Assembly: GCA_944390995.1 (NCBI GenBank)
Contig: CALXSA010000029.1
Location: 1-17,627, forward strand
DNA from: an uncultured Clostridia bacterium
Lineage (GTDB): Bacteria > Bacillota_A > Clostridia > TANB77 > CAG-508
Length of the DNA: 17,627 nt
Reading direction: 5' to 3'
Shown here: one piece after another, positions 1 to 6,245 of the stretch
Position numbering within the stretch: position 1 is the stretch's first letter
Layout of the letters: every line of letters begins with the position of its first letter
Position numbers and translations under genes: made by a program
Notes under the pieces: generated by a model
The model's input: only the letters and a program-made list of their open reading frames with translations
The model's database searches: none
Told to the model about the DNA's origin: nothing

Positions 1-80
1 CAAAACGAAATTTTTTTCGCTGCGAGACCTGTCCCCAAAACGAATTTTTTTCGCTGCGAGACCTGTCCCCAAAACGAATT
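1..80 (-). repeat. Tandem GGGGACAGGTCTC-plus-hairpin repeat array
   Basis: Read on the minus strand this is a tandem array of a unit of about 35 bases: GGGGACAGGTCTC, a GC linker, then a small hairpin of the form GCGAAAAAAATTCG followed by TTTT. Two full units and part of a third are visible, and the array runs off the left edge. It starts a few bases after the rng stop codon. The same motif-plus-hairpin design recurs near 1931 and 15671. From general knowledge, GGGGACAG-type interspersed hairpins are often linked to REP-associated Y1 transposases, but no such transposase gene is visible here. Confidence 0.8.
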
Positions 81-81
81 T

Positions 82-1272
82 TTAGTCGTTGCTGCACATG
101 TGTTTACGTGTCATCTCAAGTAAGTTTAGTTTTGAAAAACCTACTATTTGAGTTTTAGACCTGTCTTTTTTCAAGTTCTCCTCAAACAGCTCTATTATCT
201 TTTTCTCATTTTCTTTATTCTGCATGTCAATATAGTCTATTATTATTATACCGCCGATGTCTCTAAGTTTTAGCTGTCTTGCTATTTCCACGGTTGCCTC
301 TTTATTTACAGTAAAAATTGTATTTTCCAAGTCTTTTTTCCCTGTGTATTTACCTGAGTTTACATCTATTGCTGTTAATGCTTCTGTCTTGTCTATTGTA
401 ATAAAGCCTCCACATTTTAGCCAAACTTTTCTATTCTCTATATCTTCCAACTGTTTTCTCAAGTCGTACATATTTAAAATATCTTGTTGTAATTCTACTT
501 TTATATCTTTACCATATTTTTTCAGCTTAGCTTTTATTTCGTCGTATACTTCTTCGTCATTTGTCCTTACAATGCCCAAATCTTTGTCCATAAGGTCTGT
601 GATTACTCTTTGTGTTATATCCTCACTTTTATATATAAGTACCGGCTCTAAGTTTTCTCTTTCTTTTTGCTTTTTATATTCTTTTTGTATTTCTTCGTAC
701 TGCTCTATTACATTTTTCAAATCAGCCAAAATATTTTCTTCGCTCTGTCCCTCTGCCGATGTTCTTATAATAGCACCATATCCATTTTTCATATTCTCTT
801 TCAAAATCTTTTTTAGTCTTTCTCTTTCCTCTTGTCCATCTATTTTTTGAGAAATCGTAATAAACTTTTCTTCTGGAATAAGAACTATAAATCTACCCGG
901 AATGCTTAGATGCGCAGAAATTCTAGCACCTTTTTTGTTTGTACTATCCTTTTTAACCTGCACTAAAATAGGCATTCCTGTTTTCAAATAATCATTTATA
1001 TTATAATTTGTAAAGTCCTCATTTTTATTGCCAGTTTCTAAACTTACTTTTGGAATTATGTCTCTAATATGTATAAAAGTATTTTTTTCTTTTCCTATGT
1101 TGACAAATGCGGCCTGCATCCCAGGCAAAACATTCTCAACCACACCAAGATATATGTTTCCTTCAAGTCTTTCTTTTCCTTGTTCGTCAACATATCTTTC
1201 CATTAGTTTGCCATTTTCAACTAACAATATTTCCTTTTTGCCATTTTGGGCATCTACTAATAACTCTTGCAC
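82..1272 (-). CDS. rng: Ribonuclease G/E family, C-terminally short
   Basis: Endoribonuclease of the RNase E/G family, acting in rRNA maturation and mRNA decay in the cytoplasm. The N-terminal S1-like region (GNIYLGVVENVLPGMQAAFV) is followed by the 5'-sensor region and a DNase I-like catalytic core with TEALTAIDVNSG and GGIIIIDYIDM. I place the start at a GTG at 1272, four bases after the pth stop, because AGGAAGG in the end of pth sits about eight bases upstream; a GTG 18 bases further up has no ribosome site. With this start the two catalytic aspartates fall at 303 and 346, the E. coli RNase E numbering. The protein is 396 residues and stops shortly after EMTRK, so the CPxC zinc link and small C-terminal domain found in full-length homologues are absent. 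A tandem repeat begins right after the stop. Confidence 0.9.
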   Translation of the reverse strand: MQELLVDAQNGKKEILLVENGKLMERYVDEQGKERLEGNIYLGVVENVLPGMQAAFVNIGKEKNTFIHIRDIIPKVSLETGNKNEDFTNYNINDYLKTGMPILVQVKKDSTNKKGARISAHLSIPGRFIVLIPEEKFITISQKIDGQEERERLKKILKENMKNGYGAIIRTSAEGQSEENILADLKNVIEQYEEIQKEYKKQKERENLEPVLIYKSEDITQRVITDLMDKDLGIVRTNDEEVYDEIKAKLKKYGKDIKVELQQDILNMYDLRKQLEDIENRKVWLKCGGFITIDKTEALTAIDVNSGKYTGKKDLENTIFTVNKEATVEIARQLKLRDIGGIIIIDYIDMQNKENEKKIIELFEENLKKDRSKTQIVGFSKLNLLEMTRKHMCSND

Positions 1273-1276
1273 CGCT

Positions 1277-1855
1277 TTATCCTTCCTCACTTGTTTTTAT
1301 ATTGTATCTATTCATTGTATTATCAATTCCATTTTTTAGCCAATATATTGCAGCATCCTTTGCACAGTCAACACCTTTTTGTAATTCCGCCTGCTCCTCT
1401 TTTGGAACTCTACCAATAACATAATCTATTCTATCAAACTCAGTTTTTGGCTTTCCAATTCCAATTCGTATTCTTGCAAACTCCTCCGAATTCAGCTCTT
1501 TTATAAGCGACTTCATTCCATTGTGTGAGCCTGCACCACCCTTTGCTCTAACTCTAATTTTACCAATTTCCGTGTCCATATCGTCATAGAGCACCAAAAC
1601 TTTTTCCATAGGTATTTTATAAAAGCTAACAAACGCCTCAACCGACTCACCGCTATTATTCATAAAAGTTTGCGGTTTTATCAAAAAAACTTTTTTGCCA
1701 TCCAACATACCTTCTCCTAGAATAGCATTAAATCTCGTCTTTTTTAGCTCAATATTTAATTCCTTAGCAATCTTATTTATAGCGTCAAAACCCATGTTGT
1801 GCCTTGTGTTTGCATACTCTGGCTCAGGGTTCCCAAGCCCTACTATTAAATACAT
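1277..1855 (-). CDS. pth: Peptidyl-tRNA hydrolase
   Basis: Cleaves the ester bond of peptidyl-tRNAs that fall off ribosomes, recycling tRNA in the cytoplasm. The 192-residue product is full length for the family and carries the hallmark blocks: VGLGNPEPEYANTRHNMGFD near residue 4 with the catalytic His of TRHNMG, KPQTFMNNSGESV near 60, and YDDMDTEIGKIRVRAKGGAGSHNG near 90-115. An AGAGGTGG ribosome site lies just upstream of the ATG. A strong sigma-A promoter sits about 40 bases upstream. It is followed at once by rng, whose ribosome site lies in the last codons of pth, so the two are very likely cotranscribed and translationally coupled. Confidence 0.97.
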   Translation of the reverse strand: MYLIVGLGNPEPEYANTRHNMGFDAINKIAKELNIELKKTRFNAILGEGMLDGKKVFLIKPQTFMNNSGESVEAFVSFYKIPMEKVLVLYDDMDTEIGKIRVRAKGGAGSHNGMKSLIKELNSEEFARIRIGIGKPKTEFDRIDYVIGRVPKEEQAELQKGVDCAKDAAIYWLKNGIDNTMNRYNIKTSEEG

Positions 1856-1892
1856 ATATGGCCACCTCTCGCATTACAATATCAGCTTTTTT

Positions 1893-1921
1893 AGTATATC
1901 ACAATACCTATTTTATGTCAA
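1893..1921 (-). promoter_or_regulatory. Sigma-A promoter for pth-rng
   Basis: On the minus strand a perfect TTGACA (1921-1916) is separated by 17 bases from TATACT (1898-1893), which is also preceded by TG one base upstream, an extended -10. It ends about 38 bases before the pth ATG and is the best promoter match in the window. The -35 box lies about 10 bases from the repeat unit at 1931. Confidence 0.8.
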
Positions 1922-1930
1922 ATTCGTTTT

Positions 1931-1981
1931 AGGGACAGGTCTCGCGACGAAATTTTTTTCGTTTTTGGGACACATCTCTCC
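1931..1981 (+). repeat. GGGACAGGTCTC-type repeat, two motif copies
   Basis: GGGACAGGTCTC, then a hairpin CGAAATTTTTTTCG, then a second variant motif GGGACACATCTCTCC. The first unit closely matches the units at the left edge of the window but is in the opposite orientation, and the second motif resembles those at 15671. It lies between the recO terminator and the pth promoter. Confidence 0.7.
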
Positions 1982-2006
1982 AAAAGCTGTTTTTTTCCTC
2001 CGTCCC

Positions 2007-2045
2007 AAAAAACAGGTTTTCCCTACTTGTCGGAAACCTGTTTTC
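2007..2045 (-). terminator. Intrinsic terminator after recO
   Basis: On the minus strand a stem AAACAGGTTTCC pairs with GGAAAACCTGTTT (one bulged base) across a short loop and is followed by six U residues. It starts two bases after the recO stop codon, so it should end the yqzL-recO transcript before the pth promoter. Confidence 0.85.
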
Positions 2046-2046
2046 G

Positions 2047-2775
2047 TTAGAATAATTTATTCAACTTATATTCCTTATCCAATTTTTCATTTAAGTACAG
2101 GTTAGCTATAATCTCAAGCTCCTTTATACCTTGCTCAGACAAGTTAAAAGAAAAAAGCTTCTTAGGCGGTGCCAAGACGATATATTTTATTGCATTAAGC
2201 GTTCCTTCTGAAATCTCCACAGCTCCTTTATCTTGCCTGCTACATGCATCACATTTCAAGCCATTATTGGCAAAGCTGAAATGGTTTAGCTCTATGTCTA
2301 GCCTTTTGCAGTTTGCACATTTATCTATAATAGGTGTAAAGCCTAGATAACACATTAGTTTTAGTTTAAATATTGATGTAACTAAGTCTAAATTTTTGTC
2401 CGTTTCTGAAATCACATATAAGGTATTTAAAAACAATTGCAGTATTTTGTATGTATTTTGGTTTTCATCTGTAACATCATTAATTATTTTAGTAATATGT
2501 GAGGCATACTGAAGCTTATCTAAGTCCATTCTAATGTTATAAAAAACCTCGTTTACCTCGCACGAATTTATACTATATGAACTTACCCCTTGGTAAATCA
2601 TGTAATCACCAAAGCATAAAAATTGTGTAGCTGCCATAAGCGCACTCTTTGGCCTTCTTGCACCTTTGGCAGCACACCCTATCTTACCATTTGGAGTAAG
2701 AATTGTTACCATTTTGTCATAATCACTCATATTATTTTCGGATATTACTATTCCCTTGACCTTCAATATTCCCAT
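2047..2775 (-). CDS. recO: DNA repair protein RecO
   Basis: Recombination mediator that helps load RecA at single-strand gaps (RecFOR pathway). The product, about 242 residues, has the N-terminal OB-fold pattern (KVKGIVISENNMSDYDKMVTILTPNGKIGCAAKGARRPKS, split here by my reading into contiguous family blocks), a helical middle, and a zinc-binding pair of CxxC motifs (CANC about residue 155, CDAC about 178). I chose the ATG at 2775, giving MGILKVKGIV as in typical RecO; an upstream TTG at 2793 is also open. The start lies inside yqzL in another frame, with a roughly 44-base overlap, so translation is probably coupled. A strong terminator follows directly. Confidence 0.95.
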   Translation of the reverse strand: MGILKVKGIVISENNMSDYDKMVTILTPNGKIGCAAKGARRPKSALMAATQFLCFGDYMIYQGVSSYSINSCEVNEVFYNIRMDLDKLQYASHITKIINDVTDENQNTYKILQLFLNTLYVISETDKNLDLVTSIFKLKLMCYLGFTPIIDKCANCKRLDIELNHFSFANNGLKCDACSRQDKGAVEISEGTLNAIKYIVLAPPKKLFSFNLSEQGIKELEIIANLYLNEKLDKEYKLNKLF

Positions 2776-2890
2776 TTTGTTTCTTCGCCTCAACTATATT
2801 TTTTTCTACATTCTCCACTTCCATAAGTTCCAGAAATGTATTTATATCTCCGGTATTTTTAAAGGTATTCCATGCCATTTGCTTTATCAT
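2732..2890 (-). CDS. yqzL: YqzL-family small protein
   Basis: A 52-residue ORF starting MIKQMAWNTFKNTGDINTFL. The N-terminal pattern, a tryptophan followed by TFKNTGDI and then a short helix, matches the small YqzL proteins found between era and recO in Firmicutes. I chose the ATG at 2890 because GGAG lies nine bases upstream; the ATG at 2899 abuts that same GGAG. The C-terminal part, KKQNGNIEGQGNSNIRK, is longer than usual and overlaps the start of recO in another frame. Function is unknown; the position next to recO and era is its main clue. Confidence 0.75.
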   Translation of the reverse strand: MIKQMAWNTFKNTGDINTFLELMEVENVEKNIVEAKKQNGNIEGQGNSNIRK

Positions 2891-2971
2891 GCTAATCATC
2901 TCCATTTCATAAAGTTACCGCAAACCAAATTGTCTGCATTTCTTTATTTTATCTTTTGCAAATTTTAAAAA

Positions 2972-3000
2972 AATATACACTAAATTTTGTTGCAATTCAA
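2972..3000 (-). promoter_or_regulatory. Candidate promoter for yqzL-recO
   Basis: Minus strand TTGAAT (3000-2995), 17-base spacer, TATATT (2977-2972), about 80 bases before the yqzL start. The -35 box is part of the outer inverted repeat TGCAATTCAAAG that bounds the adjacent repeat-rich block, so the repeat may have brought in or altered the promoter. Confidence 0.45.
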
Positions 3001-3121
3001 AGTCAAAGCACAAAAGTCCGCTCCATCTTGCTGGTACACATATTTTGTCCGCTCCATGTTTTCGCGTAAAAAATATGTGTCCCACGTGGAGCTACTTATT
3101 GCTACCAATCTTTGAATTGCA
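2991..3121. repeat. Block bounded by 12-bp inverted repeat
   Basis: TGCAATTCAAAG (2991-3002) and its exact reverse complement (3110-3121) enclose about 107 bases. Inside are a direct repeat GTCCGCTCCA (3017-3026 and 3047-3056), an 11-bp inverted repeat ACACATATTTT / AAAATATGTGT (3036-3046, 3070-3080), and a GCTCCA...TGGAGC palindrome with a second copy near 4431. No ORF is present. Together with the two elements that follow, it fills the gene-free stretch between era and yqzL. Confidence 0.7.
3051..3092 (+). repeat. GCTCCA...CGTGGAGC palindromic repeat, copy 1
   Basis: A unit of about 42 bases: GCTCCA, then TTCGCGTAAAA and ATATGT in the centre, ending CACGTGGAGC. The ends are inverted repeats. 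A second copy with the same central TTCGCGTAAAA core is found in inverse orientation at 4431-4470. Confidence 0.75.
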
Positions 3122-3123
3122 TA

Positions 3124-3153
3124 TAGAGTAAAAAGAAACGAGTATTGCTAGGC
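3124..3153 (+). repeat. Duplicated left arm of CTAGGC element
   Basis: Thirty bases beginning TAGAGTAAAAAGAAACGAG and ending TTGCTAGGC are repeated exactly at 3297-3326, where they form the left arm of the complete element beside era. The matching right arm is missing here. Instead the sequence runs into another element copy at 3181. Confidence 0.9.
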
Positions 3154-3180
3154 AATCAACTTCTCATGCTTCGGGCTAAA

Positions 3181-3290
3181 AAGAAGCAAGCAGTACTAGG
3201 CAAAATTAAATTAAAATGCGGAAACGTACTTTGTGTACGTTGAGCAATTTTCATTTAATTTTAACGACGTAATGCGCCGCTTTTGCTTTA
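3181..3290 (+). repeat. CTAGGC structured element, copy 1 (nested)
   Basis: A long fold-back. The left side ends GTACTAGGC and the right side begins AACGACGTAA. The middle stem pairs AAAATTAAAT with ATTTAATTTT, and the apical hairpin is ACGTACTTTGTGTACGT followed by TGAGC. The base pair next to the internal loop has changed in step on both sides compared with the other copies (TTGC/GCAA elsewhere, GTAC/GTAA here). The outer stem is less perfect than in the other copies. It sits between two direct copies of another element's left arm. Confidence 0.75.
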
Positions 3291-3296
3291 TAATAT

Positions 3297-3419
3297 TAGA
3301 GTAAAAAGAAACGAGTATTGCTAGGCGAACGAATAAAAATTTTTGAGATAGTACGAGTTGTACATCGAAAAAATTTTTATGAAGTTCAACAACGCAAGAC
3401 GAAGTTTATTTTTACTCTA
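3297..3419 (+). repeat. CTAGGC structured element, copy 2 (era 3' end)
   Basis: About 123 bases. The outer stem TAGAGTAAAAA / TTTTTACTCTA includes the last two codons and the stop codon of era on the right side. It is followed by TTGC-TAGGC on the left and AACAAC-GCAA on the right, stem GAAC/GTTC, a perfect 12-bp middle stem ATAAAAATTTTT / AAAAATTTTTAT, and an apical GTAC...GTAC hairpin. Seen from the minus-strand transcript it forms one long hairpin directly at the end of era, whose 3' side is U-rich. Confidence 0.85.
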
Positions 3420-4305
3420 GGCGGAAAGGCTTGATAAACTTATCACTATTAACCCAATCCTCCCTAACCTTCACCCACAACTTAAGGTTTATTTTTATGT
3501 CTAGCATTTTTTCTAGGTCTTGTCTTGCATATGTTCCAATTCTTTTTAACATGCTTCCATTCTTTCCTATTATTATGCCTTTGTGTGAGTCTCTTAAGCA
3601 ATAGATTGTCGCTTCTATATTATAAATCGGCTCATTTTCCATGGTTTTTCTTCTTTTCATTTTTTCAACTTGTACTAGTATGCCGTGAGGAACTTCATCA
3701 TCTAAAAGCTTTAATGCTTTTTCTCTTATAGTTTCTTCTACTAGCTGCCTTGTGGTTTGGTCTGTGTACTCCTCTATATCATAATATGCCGGTCCTTCAT
3801 TTAGGTTCTTTTCTATTTCGTCTAATATGGTATCTAGGTTTATATTTTTTACTGTTGATACTGGTATTATGCTCGCGAAATCGTATTCGTCTTTGTATAG
3901 GTCTATTAATTTTGCTACTTTAGCCTTGTCCACTAAGTCGACTTTGTTTATAACTAAAATTGTTTTCTTTTTAGCTTGTTTTATTTTTTCTAAAATTAGC
4001 TTGTCCCCTTTGCCTATATCGTCTGAAGTCGCTTCTACAACGAATACCACAACATCCACATCTTTTGACACCTCAAAGGCGTTGGCCACCATGACATTAC
4101 CTAGTTTTGACTTTGGTTTATGAATTCCCGGTGTGTCTATAAATATTATTTGAGAATTTGGTCTATTTACTATTGCGCGTATTACTGTTCTTGTGGTTTG
4201 GGGTTTATTTGCAATTGCTGCAACTTTTTCCCCAACCAAACTATTTATTATACTAGATTTTCCTACATTTGTTCTACCAAGAATTGATACAAACCCTGAT
4301 TTCAT
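3412..4305 (-). CDS. era: GTPase Era
   Basis: Essential GTPase that binds the 3' end of 16S rRNA and checks small-subunit maturation. The 297-residue product is full length: P-loop GRTNVGKSS near residue 10, switch region PQTTRT, DTPG near 57, NKVD near 119, and a C-terminal KH domain with GIIIGKNGSMLKRIG near 242-256. AAGGA lies upstream of the ATG, at somewhat wide spacing. It precedes yqzL-recO, as in many Firmicutes, but about 510 bases of repeats have separated them, and the final codons form one arm of a palindromic element. Confidence 0.97.
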   Translation of the reverse strand: MKSGFVSILGRTNVGKSSIINSLVGEKVAAIANKPQTTRTVIRAIVNRPNSQIIFIDTPGIHKPKSKLGNVMVANAFEVSKDVDVVVFVVEATSDDIGKGDKLILEKIKQAKKKTILVINKVDLVDKAKVAKLIDLYKDEYDFASIIPVSTVKNINLDTILDEIEKNLNEGPAYYDIEEYTDQTTRQLVEETIREKALKLLDDEVPHGILVQVEKMKRRKTMENEPIYNIEATIYCLRDSHKGIIIGKNGSMLKRIGTYARQDLEKMLDIKINLKLWVKVREDWVNSDKFIKPFRLE

Positions 4306-4335
4306 TTCTATTTACATTCCTTTCTCAATATTAGC

Positions 4336-4341
4336 ATTATA
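4336..4341 (-). promoter_or_regulatory. Candidate -10 box for era
   Basis: A perfect TATAAT on the minus strand about 30 bases before the era ATG. No convincing -35 box stands 16-18 bases upstream, so this is tentative. It lies downstream of the repeat that follows hydA, which suggests era has its own transcript. Confidence 0.35.
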
Positions 4342-4430
4342 CTTCTTTTAGTGTACATTTTTTGTAGAAAAAAGCAAATGACTTTTATGAATTTTTCGCC
4401 CTTTTTCACTTGACTTTTTATATATAAATA

Positions 4431-4470
4431 GCTCCACGTTGGACATATATTTTACGCGAATATTTGGAGC
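4431..4470 (-). repeat. GCTCCA...CGTGGAGC palindromic repeat, copy 2
   Basis: Inverse copy of the unit at 3051-3092; on the minus strand it reads GCTCCA, TTCGCGTAAAA in the centre, then CAACGTGGAGC. It begins about 11 bases after the hydA stop codon. The terminal inverted repeats could form a weak hairpin at the end of the hydrogenase transcript. Confidence 0.75.
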
Positions 4471-4481
4471 AAATTTATATG

Positions 4482-6221
4482 CTATATTCTATACTCCTCC
4501 ATAGGAGTGTAGTGTGTATGCAAAAGCTCATGTGCTTTATGGCCTCCTGGCTCTCCCATATATTCTTTGTATATCTGCTTAAGCACAGGGTTTTCATGAG
4601 ATTTCCTTATTGTGCTTCTTTCATCAATCGAATACATTGCCTCTGCTCTTTTTGCTCTTACGTCTACAGTCATTCTAGTTTTAGAATTTTTAATTGGCTG
4701 TCCGCCTCCCATTATGCATCCGCCTGGGCATGCCATAACTTCTACAAAACTATAGTCTGCTGTGCCATTCTTTATTTCTTCCATAACTTTTCTAGCATTT
4801 GCAAGTCCATGTGCAACTGCCACCTTTACCTCTTTGTCTGCAATTGAAATAGTCGCCTTTTTAATTCCTTTTTCTCCCCTTACTTCTTCAAATTCCAATT
4901 TTTCTAGTGTTTCTCCAGTTATTAGCTCATAAGCTGTACGAAGTGCCGCTTCCATAACTCCACCTGTTACGCCAAATATAGCAGCTGCTCCTGTTGCCTC
5001 TCCCATTGGGCTATCAAATTCGTCATCCTCTAGCTTGTCGAACTCTATGTTTGCCTGTTTAATCATCCTTGCAAGCTCACGTGTGGTAATAACTGTGTCT
5101 ACATTCCAAAGGTTATCGTTTTTCATTTCTTCTCTTTGTCTCTCATATTTCTTTGCAATACATGGCATTACAGAAACCACATATATTTTGCTTGGGTCAA
5201 TATTGTTTTTCTCTGCAAAATATGATTTAATGACTGCTCCAAACATTTGATGAGGAGATTTGCAGCTTGATAAATGAGGCAAGTTTTCTGGATATTCCAT
5301 TTCTGCGAACCTTACCCAGCCCGGGCAGCAAGATGTTGTCATTGGCAAATTGTCATTTTCTTTAAATCGCTTTACAAACTCTGTTGCCTCCTCCATAATT
5401 GTAAAGTCTGCACCTGTATTTGTGTCAAATACTTTATCAAAGCCCAAATGCTTTAATGCAGAAACCATTTTTCCTGTAACATTTGTGCCAATCTCCATTC
5501 CGAACTCCTCTCCAAGAGCAACTCTTACAGACGGAGCTGTTTGCACTACAACATATGTATCTGGGTCTTTTAACTTTGCCCACACATCATTTATATTTTC
5601 CTTCTCGTGAAGTGCACCTGTTGGACACGACTCTATACACTGACCACAAAATGTACAATTTACATCATTTAAACTGTGGTCATAAGTTGTAGAAATGCAA
5701 GACTCAAAACCCCTGTTAATGCAATCTATAGCACCAATATTTTGTACGTTTTTGCAAGTTGCAACACACCTTCTGCACAAAATGCACTTATTAAAATCTC
5801 TAACAATTGAAGGAGACTTATCATCAATTTTGTGTTCAGTTCTCTCGCCCTTAAATTCTATATCCAAAACATTAAACTTAATTGCCAAATCTTGCAACTC
5901 GCAATTACCAGAGCGTGTACAAGTCAAGCAATCTTTAGAATGATTAGAAATTATCAAATCTAGTATTGCATGCCTTGCCTCCAAAACATTTGGTGTATGA
6001 GTATGAACTACCATACCCTCCTCTACTTTTTGAATGCAAGAAGTAGCAAACCCACGACGTCCTTCCACCTCAACAATACACATTCTGCAATCTCCAACCT
6101 CATTTATATCCTTTAAAAAGCAAAGTGTTGGAATATCTATTCCTGCCTGTTTTGCAGCATCTAATATGGTTGTACCCTCTGGCACCACAACATTTTTATC
6201 ATCAATTTTTAAATTTACCAT
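4482..6221 (-). CDS. hydA: [FeFe] hydrogenase catalytic subunit HydA
   Basis: Catalytic subunit that makes or uses H2, most likely in a bifurcating HydABC complex coupling NADH and reduced ferredoxin to H2. The domains in order are: an N-terminal [2Fe-2S] domain (C34, C45, C48, C62), a His-Cys3 cluster site (H94, C98, C101, C107), two ferredoxin [4Fe-4S] sites (C146/149/152/156 and C189/192/195/199), then the H-cluster domain with TSCCPGW (C298 proton-transfer, C299), MPCIAKKYE (C354) and EVMACPGGCIMGGG (C498, C502), and a C-terminal small-subunit-like tail. These cysteines are one position off the Clostridium pasteurianus CpI numbering. All ligands are present at 579 residues. AAAGGAGG lies before the ATG, 24 bases after hydB. 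Confidence 0.97.
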   Translation of the reverse strand: MVNLKIDDKNVVVPEGTTILDAAKQAGIDIPTLCFLKDINEVGDCRMCIVEVEGRRGFATSCIQKVEEGMVVHTHTPNVLEARHAILDLIISNHSKDCLTCTRSGNCELQDLAIKFNVLDIEFKGERTEHKIDDKSPSIVRDFNKCILCRRCVATCKNVQNIGAIDCINRGFESCISTTYDHSLNDVNCTFCGQCIESCPTGALHEKENINDVWAKLKDPDTYVVVQTAPSVRVALGEEFGMEIGTNVTGKMVSALKHLGFDKVFDTNTGADFTIMEEATEFVKRFKENDNLPMTTSCCPGWVRFAEMEYPENLPHLSSCKSPHQMFGAVIKSYFAEKNNIDPSKIYVVSVMPCIAKKYERQREEMKNDNLWNVDTVITTRELARMIKQANIEFDKLEDDEFDSPMGEATGAAAIFGVTGGVMEAALRTAYELITGETLEKLEFEEVRGEKGIKKATISIADKEVKVAVAHGLANARKVMEEIKNGTADYSFVEVMACPGGCIMGGGQPIKNSKTRMTVDVRAKRAEAMYSIDERSTIRKSHENPVLKQIYKEYMGEPGGHKAHELLHTHYTPMEEYRI

Positions 6222-6245
6222 TTTTCTCCTCCTTTTTCGTTAAGC

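Noticed and set aside
257..850. 197-codon plus-strand ORF opposite rng
   Set aside because: Ser/Phe-rich shadow of the rng coding strand with no ribosome site and no family resemblance.
1028..1339. Plus-strand ORFs across the pth-rng junction
   Set aside because: Shadows of pth and rng in other frames, without ribosome sites.
3181..3419. CRISPR array or tRNA-like structure in the era-yqzL gap
   Set aside because: Repeats are few, palindromic and not regularly spaced; no cloverleaf or CCA-type end is seen.
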